A stretch of 64,000 nucleotides of DNA. Source: Cynocephalus volans (Eukaryota; Chordata; Mammalia; Dermoptera; Cynocephalidae). The first letter of the stretch is position 1; each line of letters opens with the position of its first letter. Under the pieces are notes generated by a model. That model ran no database searches. It saw nothing but the letters and a program-made list of their open reading frames with translations, and was not told the origin of the DNA. Position numbers and translations under genes: made by a program. Location of the stretch: assembly GCF_027409185.1 (NCBI RefSeq), contig NC_084465.1, forward strand, positions 26,453,864 through 26,517,863, written 5' to 3'. Shown here piece after piece: positions 1 to 11,130 of this stretch.

Positions 1-1959
1 AGGTTTTTGATTACTCTTCCTTTTTTGTAGAATTTCACTGTTTTTTAATATCCACAGACTGTAAGCAGGAGATTAAAGTAAAAAACTCAAGTCTGTTATT
101 AACATTACATCTTCTTAGGAGCTGGTAAGAGGGTGGAAGGTAAAGGTCTTTAATTAACCCCAATTATTAAATAGCCAAAGGAAGTCTGGAAATTTTATTT
201 ATTTGCCCTATTTTAATCTTACTCCCCAAAATTGGCTACCGGGTTTTTATATGCATATAAATACTGCCACCCCCCCCCAAAATAAAATAAAATAAATTGT
301 TAAATGAATGTTGAATGAAATTTTATGGTTGACTTTATTTTGAACACAGATTATAAATTTATGGACTTGCTTGGCAGTTCATGATGAATTCAGAAAAGTT
401 CCTTGTATGATGAGCAAAAGTCTACCAATAGGATTTTGAAAAGTAGGCAGCTGGTTTTATTTTTCCTCTAGTAATCAAGGAGATGAATAACATGGGTTGA
501 AGTACCCAGGTAACTCCAACTTATTTAGCCATTAGTTTCAACTACAATCGCCAAAAGCCCAGGGGAAAAGATCTGTGTATAGCACAGGAGAGAATCAACA
601 GTTCTAGACCACAGGAATTGACTCCTTGTGATTTTTGTCCATCTTTTCACCTCTAGCTGTGAGCAGGATTTTTATTTTCTTCCTCTCGTTTCAGCCCTGC
701 TCCTTATTGAATCACAGGAGTCCTCCACTAGATGGGAGAGGGAACAGTGAAAAATAAGTTTGTTTGGATAGCATGCTTCTAGACTGTGAAGAGTTTTGAA
801 TGTGAGAGCAAGAGGAGCTTGCTCTGTATGGGAAATTACCTGAGTGATTGTTTTAAGGAAGCTGTTTTTGATTACAAAGGTGAGAGTTTGGAGCCTCGAA
901 GGCCATCCAGGAGATGGCTGCCCTGATCCAAGGCTGGAAGGACATATTGGGCTTGATGTGGTTACATGCCAGGGGAAATAGAAGAGGAACCAGAGGCATT
1001 TCATTAGGGCAGGTAGTGAAAGAAGAAAGCCTAGCCAAATTCCTTCTGCAGGTTTGGAGCCTGGGGGCAAGGGTGTTGAAGTCAGCCTACGCTCTTCATT
1101 GGGAAAAGGAAATGGGTTTTCAGGAAACTAATTTTAAGCATGTGAAGTTTGATAAGACTAGAAATATAAAGGACCAGTTATAAAGATTTGGTAGTTATCA
1201 CCATAGATTTATTTCTTTAAAATTGTAAGATGATGGGTTTCCCAGAGTAAGAGTGCACAGAGCTAATTCTTAAAATACAAATCCACACTGCTGTGCGAGG
1301 GGCCGATGTCTTCCCAAACAAGTTTTTTAGTTTTCGAACCTAGGGCATTGGGCATCTGGAGGACCAGAAGTAGAAGTAGAAAAGGGGGTGGGATAGGTGG
1401 CTTTTGAGAAGGGAGGAAGGGCGTTGATGATTCTTGGCTCCTAGCCGTGACTATATTATATACTGGTGATGTTTTCTGAGTTACAGCATTTATTTTTCAC
1501 TGTTAAATCTGGAGGGGAAAAAAAATTATGCAAGTGAAAGTGTCCAAGATGATTGCCTGCTTGCTAATTGTGGTTACTGGTGGGGCAGACCATGTTAAGC
1601 TTTGGGTGTCCACAGGATTTTAACCTGAGGAAAGCAGCATACTTTACAAAATTTTCCATTTTAACTTTCAGAAGAAATAGAGGAAAAAGAAATAACTTAT
1701 GGTCACTGGTTTATAAACAGCCAAGCGTAAAACATATGTGATTCATCCACCTCTGTGTTTTCTCCTTTAAGCCATACACCATCTTACTGTGAGTCACCTG
1801 GAGTAGGGTGACTTCACTTTAAGAATTGGTGCACCTTTTTTGGTGTGACTCATTTTAATTAACATATATTCCTTACAGGATACAGGTAGCTGAAATTTCT
1901 ACTCTTAGAAGATGCCATATTGATATTAATACTTTAGTCCTTTGGTGCAGTTTGAAGCA

Positions 1960-2120
1960 TATCTTAGTCATTTTAAGCAATGTGTAATACTTCCTTGTAA
2001 GGAACAGAAGTATTGTACTTCTCTTTTTGCAGATGAAGAAAGTGAGATACAGAGAGGAAGAGACCTGCCCAACCAAGGTCAAAGAGCAAGTCAGTGGAAG
2101 GCCTGAGATTTAACTTGTGG
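1960..2120 (-). repeat. MIR SINE fragment
   Basis: The stretch GCAGATGAAGAAAGTGAGAT, followed by a protected-looking CCAAGGTCAAAGAGCAAGTC, is the decayed antisense MIR core, whose consensus reads GATGAGGAAACTGAGGC then CCCAAGGTCACACAGC. It is strongly diverged and the ends are approximate. Confidence 0.55.
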
Positions 2121-2270
2121 TCTTTTAGGTTTTTCGTCTATTATTCGCCACTGAGGAGCAGCTTCCCTTATGCTGGAGACAGTTCAGCCTAATGGAATTT
2201 GCCCTGCCAAATGTCAACAGTGTGCTAGGTGATGTCCGCCACCACCCATTCTCCTCTACAGCAGCCCTTA

Positions 2271-2452
2271 TTTTTTTTTTTTTTTTTTTTTTTTAAAAGA
2301 TGACCGGTAAGGGGATCTTAACCCTTGATTTGGTGTTGTCAGCACCACGCTCAGCCAGTGAGCGAACCGGCCATCCGTATATGGGATCAGAACCTGGGGC
2401 CTTGGTGTTATCAGCACTGCACTCTCCCGAGTGAGCCACGGGCCGGCCCTAG
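2271..2452 (-). mobile_element. CYN-type SINE, dimer
   Basis: Antisense dimeric tRNA-derived SINE. A T-tail at the left is followed by the right monomer (GATGACCGGTAAGGGGATCT), a linker with TATATGGGATC, and the left monomer ending GAGCCACGGGCCGGCCC. It is flanked by the target-site duplication AGCAGCCCTTA (2260-2270 and 2453-2463), so it is a complete L1-type insertion. Confidence 0.93.
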
Positions 2453-4285
2453 AGCAGCCCTTAAATGGCCCTCTAGGATCCTCTTTTTCCTGCCTATGGT
2501 TTGGCATACCTCAACCTGGAGAAAGTGGTAGTAACAGCAGTGTGCAGAAAAGAAAGATGAAAGGGTCAGGGAAGGCTGCTAAACTAGAGCTTAGCTGCCA
2601 AACCTAAGCATTTTCTCAAGTCAAGGAATCCATAAGCAAATAGCCCTCCCTTCACATTTGGTCTTTGGGGGTATGGGATGCACAGGCTAGGCGGTGTTTC
2701 CTGGCTGTGTGTTTACACACAGACATCTGTATCACACACACACACACAGACAAATGCCAGCCAGTCCTAAAGCAGAAGCCCTGTGGTAGGTAAGAAGCTT
2801 CAGCAAGCATATTTTGGAAAAACTCTGGGTAATTCTGATGGATAAACAGCCAGGACATAGACTCACCTAGAAATTACTGCTCTAGACTGAGTGAGGTAAA
2901 TGATGCTGCTTTTGATGAGAAATCAGTATGATTTGGGTGTTTTAAAAAATGAAATATGACTATAAATCAGTTTATGTGCCTAAACTGAGGTGTGTGTCAT
3001 AATATTAACATTAATACATAAGGTAAGATTGAAGAATCCAGTCCTAATAACTACATTTTAATAACTGCTGATTTTAGTGTAAGGCAAAAGTAAGAGCTGT
3101 TTGCTCATGGTTCATAAGCCATACTTCTCAGGGATCTTGGGACTTCCTTTAAAAATTAAGAAAGCCAGAAATGAAGCCAGCTGACTATAATCTCTAGATT
3201 GAGTGACCTGTGCCTGCCTGGCTCTCTCCCTTTCAAAAAGTTGAAGGTTAATGTTTTTAAAATAAAGATCTTTGAACTTAATACATGTTTTTATTATTGT
3301 TAAGAAGTCTAGAAAAAAATGTTCATTACAATGAATTTTTCCAAATATGAGTAGCTTTATTTTATTCTTGGTTTGTAGTTTAGGTCTCGTCAGTCAACAT
3401 ATTTATCTTGAAAAAAGATTTTCTTCACATCTCATATTTGAGAAATGCCCCTTTCAAGAGAACTCTCTCATTAATAATCACTCTTCTAGCCACTTTCAGG
3501 AATGCTTTTTACTGCTTTGAAATGGCCATAGCTGTAACATCCTGCCCTCCACAAGCTGTCATCTTCTCCCAAAACTGGACTGCGTGCTTTGCCTTTTCTG
3601 CTCTTTTTAACAGGTGTGATTCAGCACATCTGTAAAATGGACCAAAAGTGTGTTCACACAGGAAGACAGTGACACAGGATGGAAGAACCAATAATTAAGG
3701 GTTCTCTTATTTGTTTGGAACAATTACATAGGCAAAGCCACTTATTGGTAGCTTGGGGAAACTAAAGGTAGTAGAAGAGGATCTAAAATCTCTTCCAGGG
3801 ACGCATGGAACCTCTAGTTATGTAATATGTCCTCTGTAATGGTTCTCCAGCCCTGAAGCACTTCAGAATGTTAAAGAGAGTAAAACCCATACTTTATTTT
3901 TTGAAGGTTTTTATTGCTTGACAGGAGCATCCAGCACAGCTAATCCTTTTGAGCACTGCCTGTAATAATAATGTGGCAGGAGAAAGCCCCCAGCTCACTA
4001 TGTGCAGGTATCTGTGAATGGCCTGGGTTACCTCCTGTGCTGGAGCCACTTGAGAACAAGCACACTGCCTCTGTGACATAGCTGCAGAAATGCCAGAACA
4101 TGCTCTGCTTAGAGCCCCGCCTGCTGGCCTTGCACTTGTGGGAAAGGGAGACGTTGGGGGAGGATGGGGGCCATTTCTGACCCATGGCCTTGGCTCCCCT
4201 GCCAATGAGAGTATGTGTTTTTGATGCAGAGATGCAGGGAGCTTGCACCATCATGAAAGTTGAAACAGTTTGTTTTATCCATTAA

Positions 4286-4510
4286 CAGAGGCAGCATGAT
4301 AGGAAGCCTCGGTTTGAAATCCGGACTCTTGGGCAAATTGCTTAGCCTTTGTGTGCCTCTGTTTCTTCATATGTGAAGTGGTGATGGTAATGGTACCTAC
4401 CTCATTGACTGTAATGAAATTAAGAGCGTATATGCAAGGTGCTTAAGAGCGTGCAGCATGTAGTAATTTGCTGTGTAAGGGTTAACCTGCTGCCATCACT
4501 GTTACTGTCA
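4286..4510 (+). repeat. MIR SINE
   Basis: Sense MIR. The core reads GGGCAAATTGCTTAGCCTTT, then CTCTGTTTCTTCATATGTGAA, then GTACCTACCTCATTGACTG and GTGCTTAAGAGCGTGCAGCA, in the same order as the MIR consensus. Nearly full length and about 25-30% diverged by eye. Confidence 0.85.
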
Positions 4511-4950
4511 GTACTGTTAATGTGACTATTATTAACGCATTCCTGCTCTGGGGTCACACTCAATTTGTAAAACTCTTCTTAATTTGCTTACCTATTTCAA
4601 ATATATACAAAAATAGGAAGGACATATATATAGGATAATGTTATTTTTAAAGGCAAAAGAAGTGCCATTTGAAGTGTGGAAAATAGAGATTACTAGCCTG
4701 TTGCCTTGACATAACTTTTAAAAATATTCTTATGCATACATACTGTACATATTTGTAATTCTAGAGAACATACTGTTTTATGGCCTTTCTCCATCCAGTA
4801 TTCAAGCATAAGCATTTTTCTCTATTCCTTAACCTTTATAAATAATTCTCAATGGTTTTATGCCATGAATAATTATTGGTTTGTTGAATACGTTGCTTCC
4901 TTTTTTAAAAAAAAGTCATAAATAAAACTTCAATGAAAATCTCATGGCAG

Positions 4951-5130
4951 GGCCGGCCCGTGGCTCACTCGGTAGAGTGCGGTGCTGATAACACCAAGGC
5001 CACGGGTTCGGATCCTATATAGGGATGGCCGGTTTGCTCACTGGCTGAGCGTGGTGCTGACAACACCAAGCCAAGGGTTGAGATCCCCTTACTGGTCATC
5101 TTTTGAAAAAAAAAAGAAAAAGAAAAAGAA
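4951..5130 (+). mobile_element. CYN-type SINE, dimer
   Basis: The left monomer starts GGCCGGCCCGTGGCTCAC and has the B-box-like GGGTTCGGATCC. TATATAGGGATGGCC joins it to the right monomer, which ends CCCCTTACTGGTCATCTTTT and an A-rich tail with AAAAAG repeats. The target-site duplication AAAATCTCAYGGCAG (4936-4950 and 5131-5145) differs at one base. It is one of the two best-preserved full dimers in the window. Confidence 0.95.
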
Positions 5131-5479
5131 AAAATCTCACGGCAGGTAGTTTGGAGATTATCTTGGAAGGTTTTTGTTTTGCTGTTTTGATTAGGAATTT
5201 TAATATTTGTTTCCTGGTACATAAGAATCTTGCTATATAATGTAGTTCTTTGGGACTGTTCTGAACTTGGTCTTATGAAGGTAAAATAGCCCCAGGTGAA
5301 GTCATCCCAAACCTATAACTTCAGGTTAAAGGTAAAGCTACTCTGTATTAATATCTGGTGTATGACAACAGGACTTTGCTAGTTGTCATGGGACTGTCTC
5401 TCATATCATTCTAACTGCTGTTTCTTAACCTTACAGTGATAAGGAAGAGCTGCCTCTTATGTGTAGGGTTTTCTAGAAC

Positions 5480-5690
5480 AAAATTTGGCAAACTTTGGCT
5501 ACCTGTTTTTGTATAAAGTTTTATTGGAACACAGCTGCACCCATTTGTTTACAATTATCTTTGGCTGCTTTTGTGCCACAGTGGCAGAGTTGAATGTCCA
5601 GTAGTTATGACAGAGATCATGTGTGTGGCCTACAAAGCCTAAAGTATTTACTTTGACCCTTCATGAAAAGGTTTGCCAACCCGTTTTATC
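5480..5690 (-). mobile_element. Ancient DNA-transposon-like remnant (family not named)
   Basis: The run TGGCAAACTTTGGCTACCTG ... GTATAAAGTTTTATTGGAAC ... GTGGCCTACAAAGCCTAAAG ... GGTTTGCCAACCC is a familiar mammalian high-copy relic. Its ends form an imperfect inverted repeat (GGCAAACTTTGGC versus GGTTTGCCAACCC), as in hAT-type non-autonomous elements. A fragment of the same family lies at about 9957-10016 in the other orientation. I do not name the family with confidence. Confidence 0.6.
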
Positions 5691-5695
5691 TAGAG

Positions 5696-5904
5696 CAGAG
5701 TTTCTAAACCTAAACACTGTCGACATTTTGGTCCAGATAGTTCTTTGTTGTGGGGACTGTCCTGTGTACTTTAGGATGTTTAGCAGCATCCCTGGCCTCT
5801 ACCCACTAGATGCCAGCAGCACCCCTCAGTTGTGACAACAAAAAATGTCTCCAGAGATTGCCAGATATCCCTGGAGAGCAAAATCACCCCTGGCTGAGAA
5901 GCAC
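5696..5904 (-). mobile_element. MER5A-type hAT-Charlie DNA transposon
   Basis: Antisense MER5A. Diagnostic pieces are TTAGGATGTTTAGCAGCATC, CCCTGGCCTCTACCCACTAG, ATGCCAGCAGCACCCC, TTGTGACAACAAAAAATGTC and GGCTGAGAAGCAC. Terminal inverted repeats of the CAGTGGTTCTCAACC type are decayed but visible at both ends. Non-autonomous and long inactive. Confidence 0.85.
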
Positions 5905-6938
5905 TAATCTCAGGTGATGTGGTTTGGCAAAGCATTCATCTGTAATACTGTGTAGGACTGCTCACTATAAAAGAAAAAGAAAATCCATTAAAAGAGCAGA
6001 ATAAATTAAAGGGTAGTTTTTTATGCTGCTTACTATGCTTTAGCATTCCCTCCAGAAACAGGAATGTTTTATATAAAACATGACAGTAGTTGGAGTAGGG
6101 CAGAGAAAGGGAAGCGCTCACGTTCCCCAGTTTGCCGTCTACCAACCGAGGAGCAAATAGAATGGACATTACAGCATCTCCAAAGTTACGGGGAGGCGTG
6201 GGTTATGTTCCACCGGGTTTTCAAGGTCTGCTGCCTTTATAGGATACTGTAACTGCAGGGTTTTTGTTGTTTTTGCTGGCTGTGTGTGTAATGTCATCTG
6301 TGTAAAACCAGCAAGAAGGGAGTTAATAAATGCTTATTAAAATGATTATTAATAAATGCAGTAGATTGGTGCTTATCTGTCTGATTATTTATGGTTTTAA
6401 GTGGTCCATATTGGTTCCTACCCTTATTACCCAGCATAACCAAAAAACTGGTTATATTTACATCTGTTAGAAGTTATGAGAATTGAAATAAATGTCAAGC
6501 CCTATAAAGATGTTTTAGGTTCTTTAAGATCTGGCACTTGGATACTTTTTAGAGTGGGGGGTTTTGAAAGCTGTAGAAATGACCTTGTTAAGAAATTACT
6601 CATTTTGTAGGAATGTAGGGTGCTATAGAATATTGGAGCACAAATTGTAATAAATATGTAGTGTATTTGAAAATTCTTCTCAGCCTGGAAAATGTACTGA
6701 ATTAGAATTAGGAAAATTGCCTTTCAAAGCAAATGTCAGTTGTCTTTATCTGGTTCTTCAGATTAAAATTTAAAAATTGCAATTGGTATTGAAATGAATG
6801 CATAATATAGGACACATGTAATGGAGCACACTTTTGTGAAAAATCATTCCCATGTAGTAAGCAGTTTTGACTACTGAATTCAAGTGAATTTGAGAACTTG
6901 CATGTTTTCAAGCATGACGTGTTTGTTTGTTGTTTCAG

Positions 6939-7067
6939 ATCTTACCAATATATTTGAGTCCTTCCTGCCCCAGTTGTTGGCCTATCCTAACCCCATAGAT
7001 CCTCTCAACGGTGACGCTGCAGCCATGTACCTCCACCGACCAGAAGAATACAAGCAGAAAATTAAAG
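6939..7067 (+). CDS. UBE2H: Ubiquitin-conjugating enzyme E2 H, penultimate coding exon
   Basis: The exon encodes the C-terminal part of the UBC fold, about residues 100-142 of the 183-residue protein. The frame opens inside an Asp codon (G in the previous exon, AT here) and reads [33 protein letters not shown] and EEYKQKIK. It ends with the first base of the Glu codon. Acceptor TTGTTTCAG and donor AAG|GTAAGA are canonical, and 129 bp is an exact codon multiple. The catalytic Cys is encoded upstream, outside the window. UBE2H (yeast Ubc8) is the cognate E2 of the CTLH/GID E3 complex and acts in cytosol and nucleus. The sequence looks unchanged from human as I remember it. The in-frame translation past the donor is intronic and must not be used. 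Confidence 0.97.
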
Positions 7068-8000
7068 GTAAGAAGGCAAATGGTTTAACCAAGAGACAGA
7101 AGGACTTAAATCTTTTGGGCTTTGGTCATTCAGAGCCCCTTTTAAGTTATTTAGTTCCTAAAAAGAGGCAGCTGTGGGCTTGAAGCAGCATTCACCAGCC
7201 TCTGGTGCTCGTGGGAGTAGCATCAGTTTGCTCATCCTTTAGGATTTAGAAACCTGTTTTTCCATCTCAAGCACTTTACCTGCTAATGACACGTGAATGT
7301 CATTAAAATGACAGTAAGGCTGTGAAAGAATGTTTAAAGCTCCATGTGGGTTCGGTGATGCTTATCAAGTTGTCCTGTTTATCTCCACGTATGTTTGAGA
7401 ACCGTCATAGTGACACGTCTAGATATAAAAAACTCCACCAAAAAGGAAAGGAATTCAAAGTCCGTGAAAATACACCTGCTCTTTTTAACAAATAGTAGAC
7501 ATTGGTATCTACCCAATTTTTAGTAAAATTTGCCATCTGCATAGCAGTCTAGAGTGTTGGCTTCCTCAAACTTTGTTGCCCCCTACGGTACGTTTGCAAG
7601 AGTTGGCAGTAGAAATAATTTAGGAAAGCTTGAATATATAGGTCTTCACTCCCAACTGTGCAGTTAGGAGACAAACAGGAGCATTTGGGGCTATTTGTTG
7701 AATAATAGTTTTTCTTCTGTTTGTTTTCTTATTCTTCCCCGGTCTCTATAGGGTATTACTTGGTGCTTTTGTTGAAGTAAAGTAGAAATAAATCTACTGT
7801 AATTAATTTACTTAGGTCTCAAGTGCCTTCCAAAATAATATCTAATTTATGTGGCAGAATATCTACATGGCCAAACAAACATGTATTTCAAGAAAAAGGC
7901 AGTCAGTTTCAACTATTAGATTCTGTTATGAGACTGTATTAAAATTTTGACATAGGAATCACTTAACAATGCTTGCAAACCACAGATATGTCTGTGCAGA

Positions 8001-8027
8001 GTGTGTGTGTGTGTGTATATATATATG
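8001..8027. repeat. GT/TA microsatellite
   Basis: GT repeat passing into TA repeat, within the UBE2H intron. Confidence 0.9.
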
Positions 8028-8500
8028 TAGTTCTTATATTCATTATGCCTCAGCAATTTAACACTAGCCCTATTTTAGTACATATCTGCTATAGTACCAG
8101 TTATAAAAGGAATCCAACCTATGTTTATCTCAGAATGGCTAGCTCTAGTTTAGGGAACCTTAGCTTTCTGAAATGTTAATGTTGGCTATCATTTTGTCGA
8201 CCTTGGTAATCTGAGAAAATCATGGCTATCAGACTTCAGCTCAGCCTGGCTTCTAACTGTGCCTTTATTGTATATCCCCCCACTGCCCCCATCATTTCTT
8301 TGTTCAATCCTTATTTCGCAGACTCTCTCTCCCTACCAACCTGTGATCTTGTTCCCTACCCTGAGTCTACTCTCGACTATCAGAGGTCTCCCCATTTCAG
8401 AAGCATTTATCTGCTCCTGTGGGCTCCCCTAAGAGTCATCCTTTTTTTTTTTTTTTTTTTCCTTCTTCTTCATCATGTCGTTTTCAAACTTCTTAATTAT

Positions 8501-8597
8501 TATTTTTTTTTTGGCAGCTGGCTGGTACAAGGATCAAACTCTGTACCTTGGTATTATCAGCACCACACTCTAACCAACTGAGCTAAATGACCAGCCC
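8501..8597 (-). mobile_element. CYN-type SINE, monomer
   Basis: Antisense monomer: T-tail, GGCAGCTGGCTGGTACAAGG, TTGGTATTATCAGCACCACA, then CCAACTGAGCTAAATGACCAGCCCC. This is the plain tRNA(Ile)-like form without the GGGCCGGCCC head. No clear target duplication was found. Confidence 0.88.
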
Positions 8598-11005
8598 CTT
8601 TCTGCACCTTAAACTCCTCAAGTCTAGTCTGTTTCCCCTCCTCTGCTGACTCTGTGACCTCATTTCTTCCTGATCCTTTGGATCCTTCTCAAGTCCCATT
8701 TTCCTGGACCTCTCTGCAGCTTTGGTATTTTACCCCCTACCTTTCTGGACACGTTTCTTATTCCATTTCCTAAATGTGGTCATTCTCTTAAGACTTTGTC
8801 CTTAGGCTCCCTCTCTTCTTCTCCCAGCCCTTGGGGAGCTTATTCACCTCTCACAAGCTTCAGTTAATCCCCTCCAGGTAGATGATTTCCAAATATGTGT
8901 GTCTAGGCCTGCCCTCTCTCCCAAGCTGCCTACTGGACATGTCCATTTGTACAGCAATCACCACAAACTCAACACACCTAACACCACAGGTAAATGCATG
9001 TCCTTGATCTTACCCTGAACATTAGTCAGCATTCATGTTTAGTTGATGCTGATTTATAGTGCATATGAAAACATGTTTAAATTGGACAGCTTATAGAACT
9101 GAACACCATTGGAGCTGTCTAAAGATGTCACTTCCCTGCTCAAAAACCTTTGCTGAGTGGCATTTTAGCCTGTCATTCAGGGCTCTGTGGTACTGAGTGT
9201 AGTCTACATCTTTGCCTTTACTACTCTAAATGCATCAACATGTGGCAATCAAATTGGATGGGTTTCAGGTACCCAAGTATATTTGCTTCCTTTGTTAGTC
9301 ATGGAAAGTTTCAAATCTATGGAAAAAACAGGGAATAATTTAATTACTACAAACCCACCATCCAACATAGCAAAACCTTAGTATTCTGCCTTATTTACTT
9401 CAGATTTTTTTAAAGAAAAAAGACAAACATAGTTCTCTCCCAATGTGTTTTAATATCCCAGCCATTTACTTTTGGCAGGGCTAAGCCTCTCCCCTGGAAT
9501 GGCCTCTACTGGGCTGCAGCTGGCAGAACTTGGGGGCTTGGGGCGGCTGTGTCCTCTACTCCCCTCTGAGACTGCCCCTCTGGTGGTACTCAGCAGCACC
9601 TGCCTTTTCTCCTGTTTTCTTTTCGTTAGTGACCTTACACTTCCTTTCTCTATCTCCTGAAAGGCCTTGACCTAGTAAGCACTTGATATACATTTGTTTC
9701 CTTAATATACAAAAGAAGGCTGATAGTATCAAATTACAGTGTCAAAAACAATGTCAAGGTGCAGCAACTTCTACAAAGGAAGAAACAAAATAGCCAACCC
9801 ATTAGAGGGTAAAAATTAAATTTCTAAGGCTTTAATAAACATTTCTCTCTAAAAGGTAAATTAAGGTAAATGGAATTTACTACTTAGGGGCTAGTTTAGT
9901 CTCATTGTCTCAGCGTAAGACTTTGTTATAATGAATTTAAAGGGCTCTAAGTCACAAATCTGCAAACTCTTTCTGTAAAGGCCAGATTTGGCCACTTATG
10001 GTCTCTATCACAACTTCTTTATTTTCTTTTTTTTAAATAACCCTTTAGAATATATATATTTTTTAAATTCTTAGCTACACCCTTGCACTAGTTATTCAAA
10101 TTCGGCAAGCCCATTTGGCCATTTACCTTATCTTCCTATTGCAATTAGTCCCTGCAACTCCACAGGAGAAAAAACAAAGCATAAGGATGCAAGGGTATGT
10201 TTTTGTCCGGCATGCATTCTGAATAGAGTTCTAACCATCTTGTCCCTTCATAGTGTGTGTAAGATATTTACTTGAAAACAATATGCACTTAGAGCTTTTA
10301 GGAACAAATTTAATTGTTTACTAGCAGTTCTTAACATTTTTTTTTTCAGCCAGCAGATTCAGCCTAGGCTATAGCAGCATAAATTTTCAGGTAAATAATA
10401 CACGGTTAAAATCAGTCGGAGGCTAGTAGTGTCTCCATGTAATAGCTCATTCTTGAGCAGATTGAGAGACAGTTTTTACCAGCTGCTTCAAAAACCTGAC
10501 AGGCAGGGTCTGCTTAGACTAAAATCTATTCCTAAAATAATAGACCTGGGCTGACTTTAATTATATAACTGCAAATCTAAAAATGATGGGGGATTTCCTT
10601 AAAAATTACTGTGGAATCATAACTAGTCCTGTTCTATCTGGGAGGTGAATCATTTTATTAACCCAGAAAGTAAAAACAAAGCGTGGCATTCCCATTTCCG
10701 CAATCCCTCAAGATTTCCGGGATGGCGATGCAGTATATTTATTCTCCTGCAAACCAAGCGTTCTGTGTTGTCCCTCTTAATCCCTTCCCTTTGGGGGGGA
10801 AATGCATAAACTCTGTTCCGAAGAAGTCTCCCTGTGGGATTCCCCTTCACTTTAGTGACCATAATAACTGTCATCTTTGTTACCTCCTGATGTCGAAGGT
10901 AAGTCTGAACCTCCCCAGGACTTGCCAGCTTTGGAGTGACTGGAACACATGCCTGCCCACTCACGGCCCTTGTGTTTTCTTTCTCCTTCCCCACCCCCCA
11001 TGCAG

Positions 11006-11130
11006 AGTACATCCAGAAATATGCAACCGAGGAAGCACTGAAAGAGCAGGAGGAGGGCACCGGTGACAGCTCGTCAGAGAGTTCTATGTCTGACTTTTCG
11101 GAAGATGAGGCCCAGGATATGGAGTTGTAG
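11006..11130 (+). CDS. UBE2H: Ubiquitin-conjugating enzyme E2 H, last coding exon and stop
   Basis: The exon completes the Glu codon split at 7067 and encodes the last 41 residues: [18 protein letters not shown], then an acidic Ser-rich tail ([17 protein letters not shown], ending QDMEL), then TAG at 11128-11130. The acceptor is a strong pyrimidine tract ending ATGCAG. The tail lies beyond the UBC fold and carries several CK2-type Ser-acidic sites; phosphorylation of this tail is reported to strengthen pairing of UBE2H with the CTLH E3. Joined to the previous exon it gives the expected C-terminus with no frameshift. The upstream exons lie left of the window. Confidence 0.98.

Larger units (their letters stand above)
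1..6938 (+). other. UBE2H: UBE2H intron (3' part), upstream of the penultimate coding exon
   Basis: This stretch is intronic because it runs up to the acceptor (pyrimidine-rich tract ending in CAG at 6936-6938) of a clear UBE2H exon in phase 1. It holds two CYN SINE dimers (2271 and 4951), a MIR, a MER5A and another old DNA-transposon remnant, a MIR fragment near 1960-2120 and a short CA run at 2733-2749. A C10 run followed by an AAAAT-type run lies near 271-297. The remaining sequence, including 480-1180, looks like very old decayed repeats or single-copy DNA, and I can support no exon in it. Confidence 0.85.
7068..11005 (+). other. UBE2H: UBE2H last coding-region intron
   Basis: Bounded by GTAAGA at 7068 and a long pyrimidine tract plus ATGCAG ending at 11005; phase 1. 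It contains a GT/TA microsatellite (8001-8027), a T19 run (8442-8460), one CYN SINE (8501) and old decayed interspersed-repeat sequence at about 8600-9240. Part of the latter (TTCCCTGCTCAAAAACCTTT, about 9132) resembles an L2 3' region. A fragment of the unnamed DNA-transposon family lies near 9957-10016. I see no other exon. Confidence 0.9.

Noticed and set aside
4951..5040. tRNA(Ile)-like sequence with A and B boxes
   Set aside because: Part of a dimeric SINE with A-tail and target duplications, not a functional tRNA gene; the acceptor stem and anticodon arm do not fold as a tRNA. The same applies to all other tRNA-like matches here.
6884..7183. 99-codon open frame extending through the UBE2H exon
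   Set aside because: Only 6939-7067 is exon. The flanking parts are intron, as shown by the canonical acceptor and donor and by the frame continuing at 11006.
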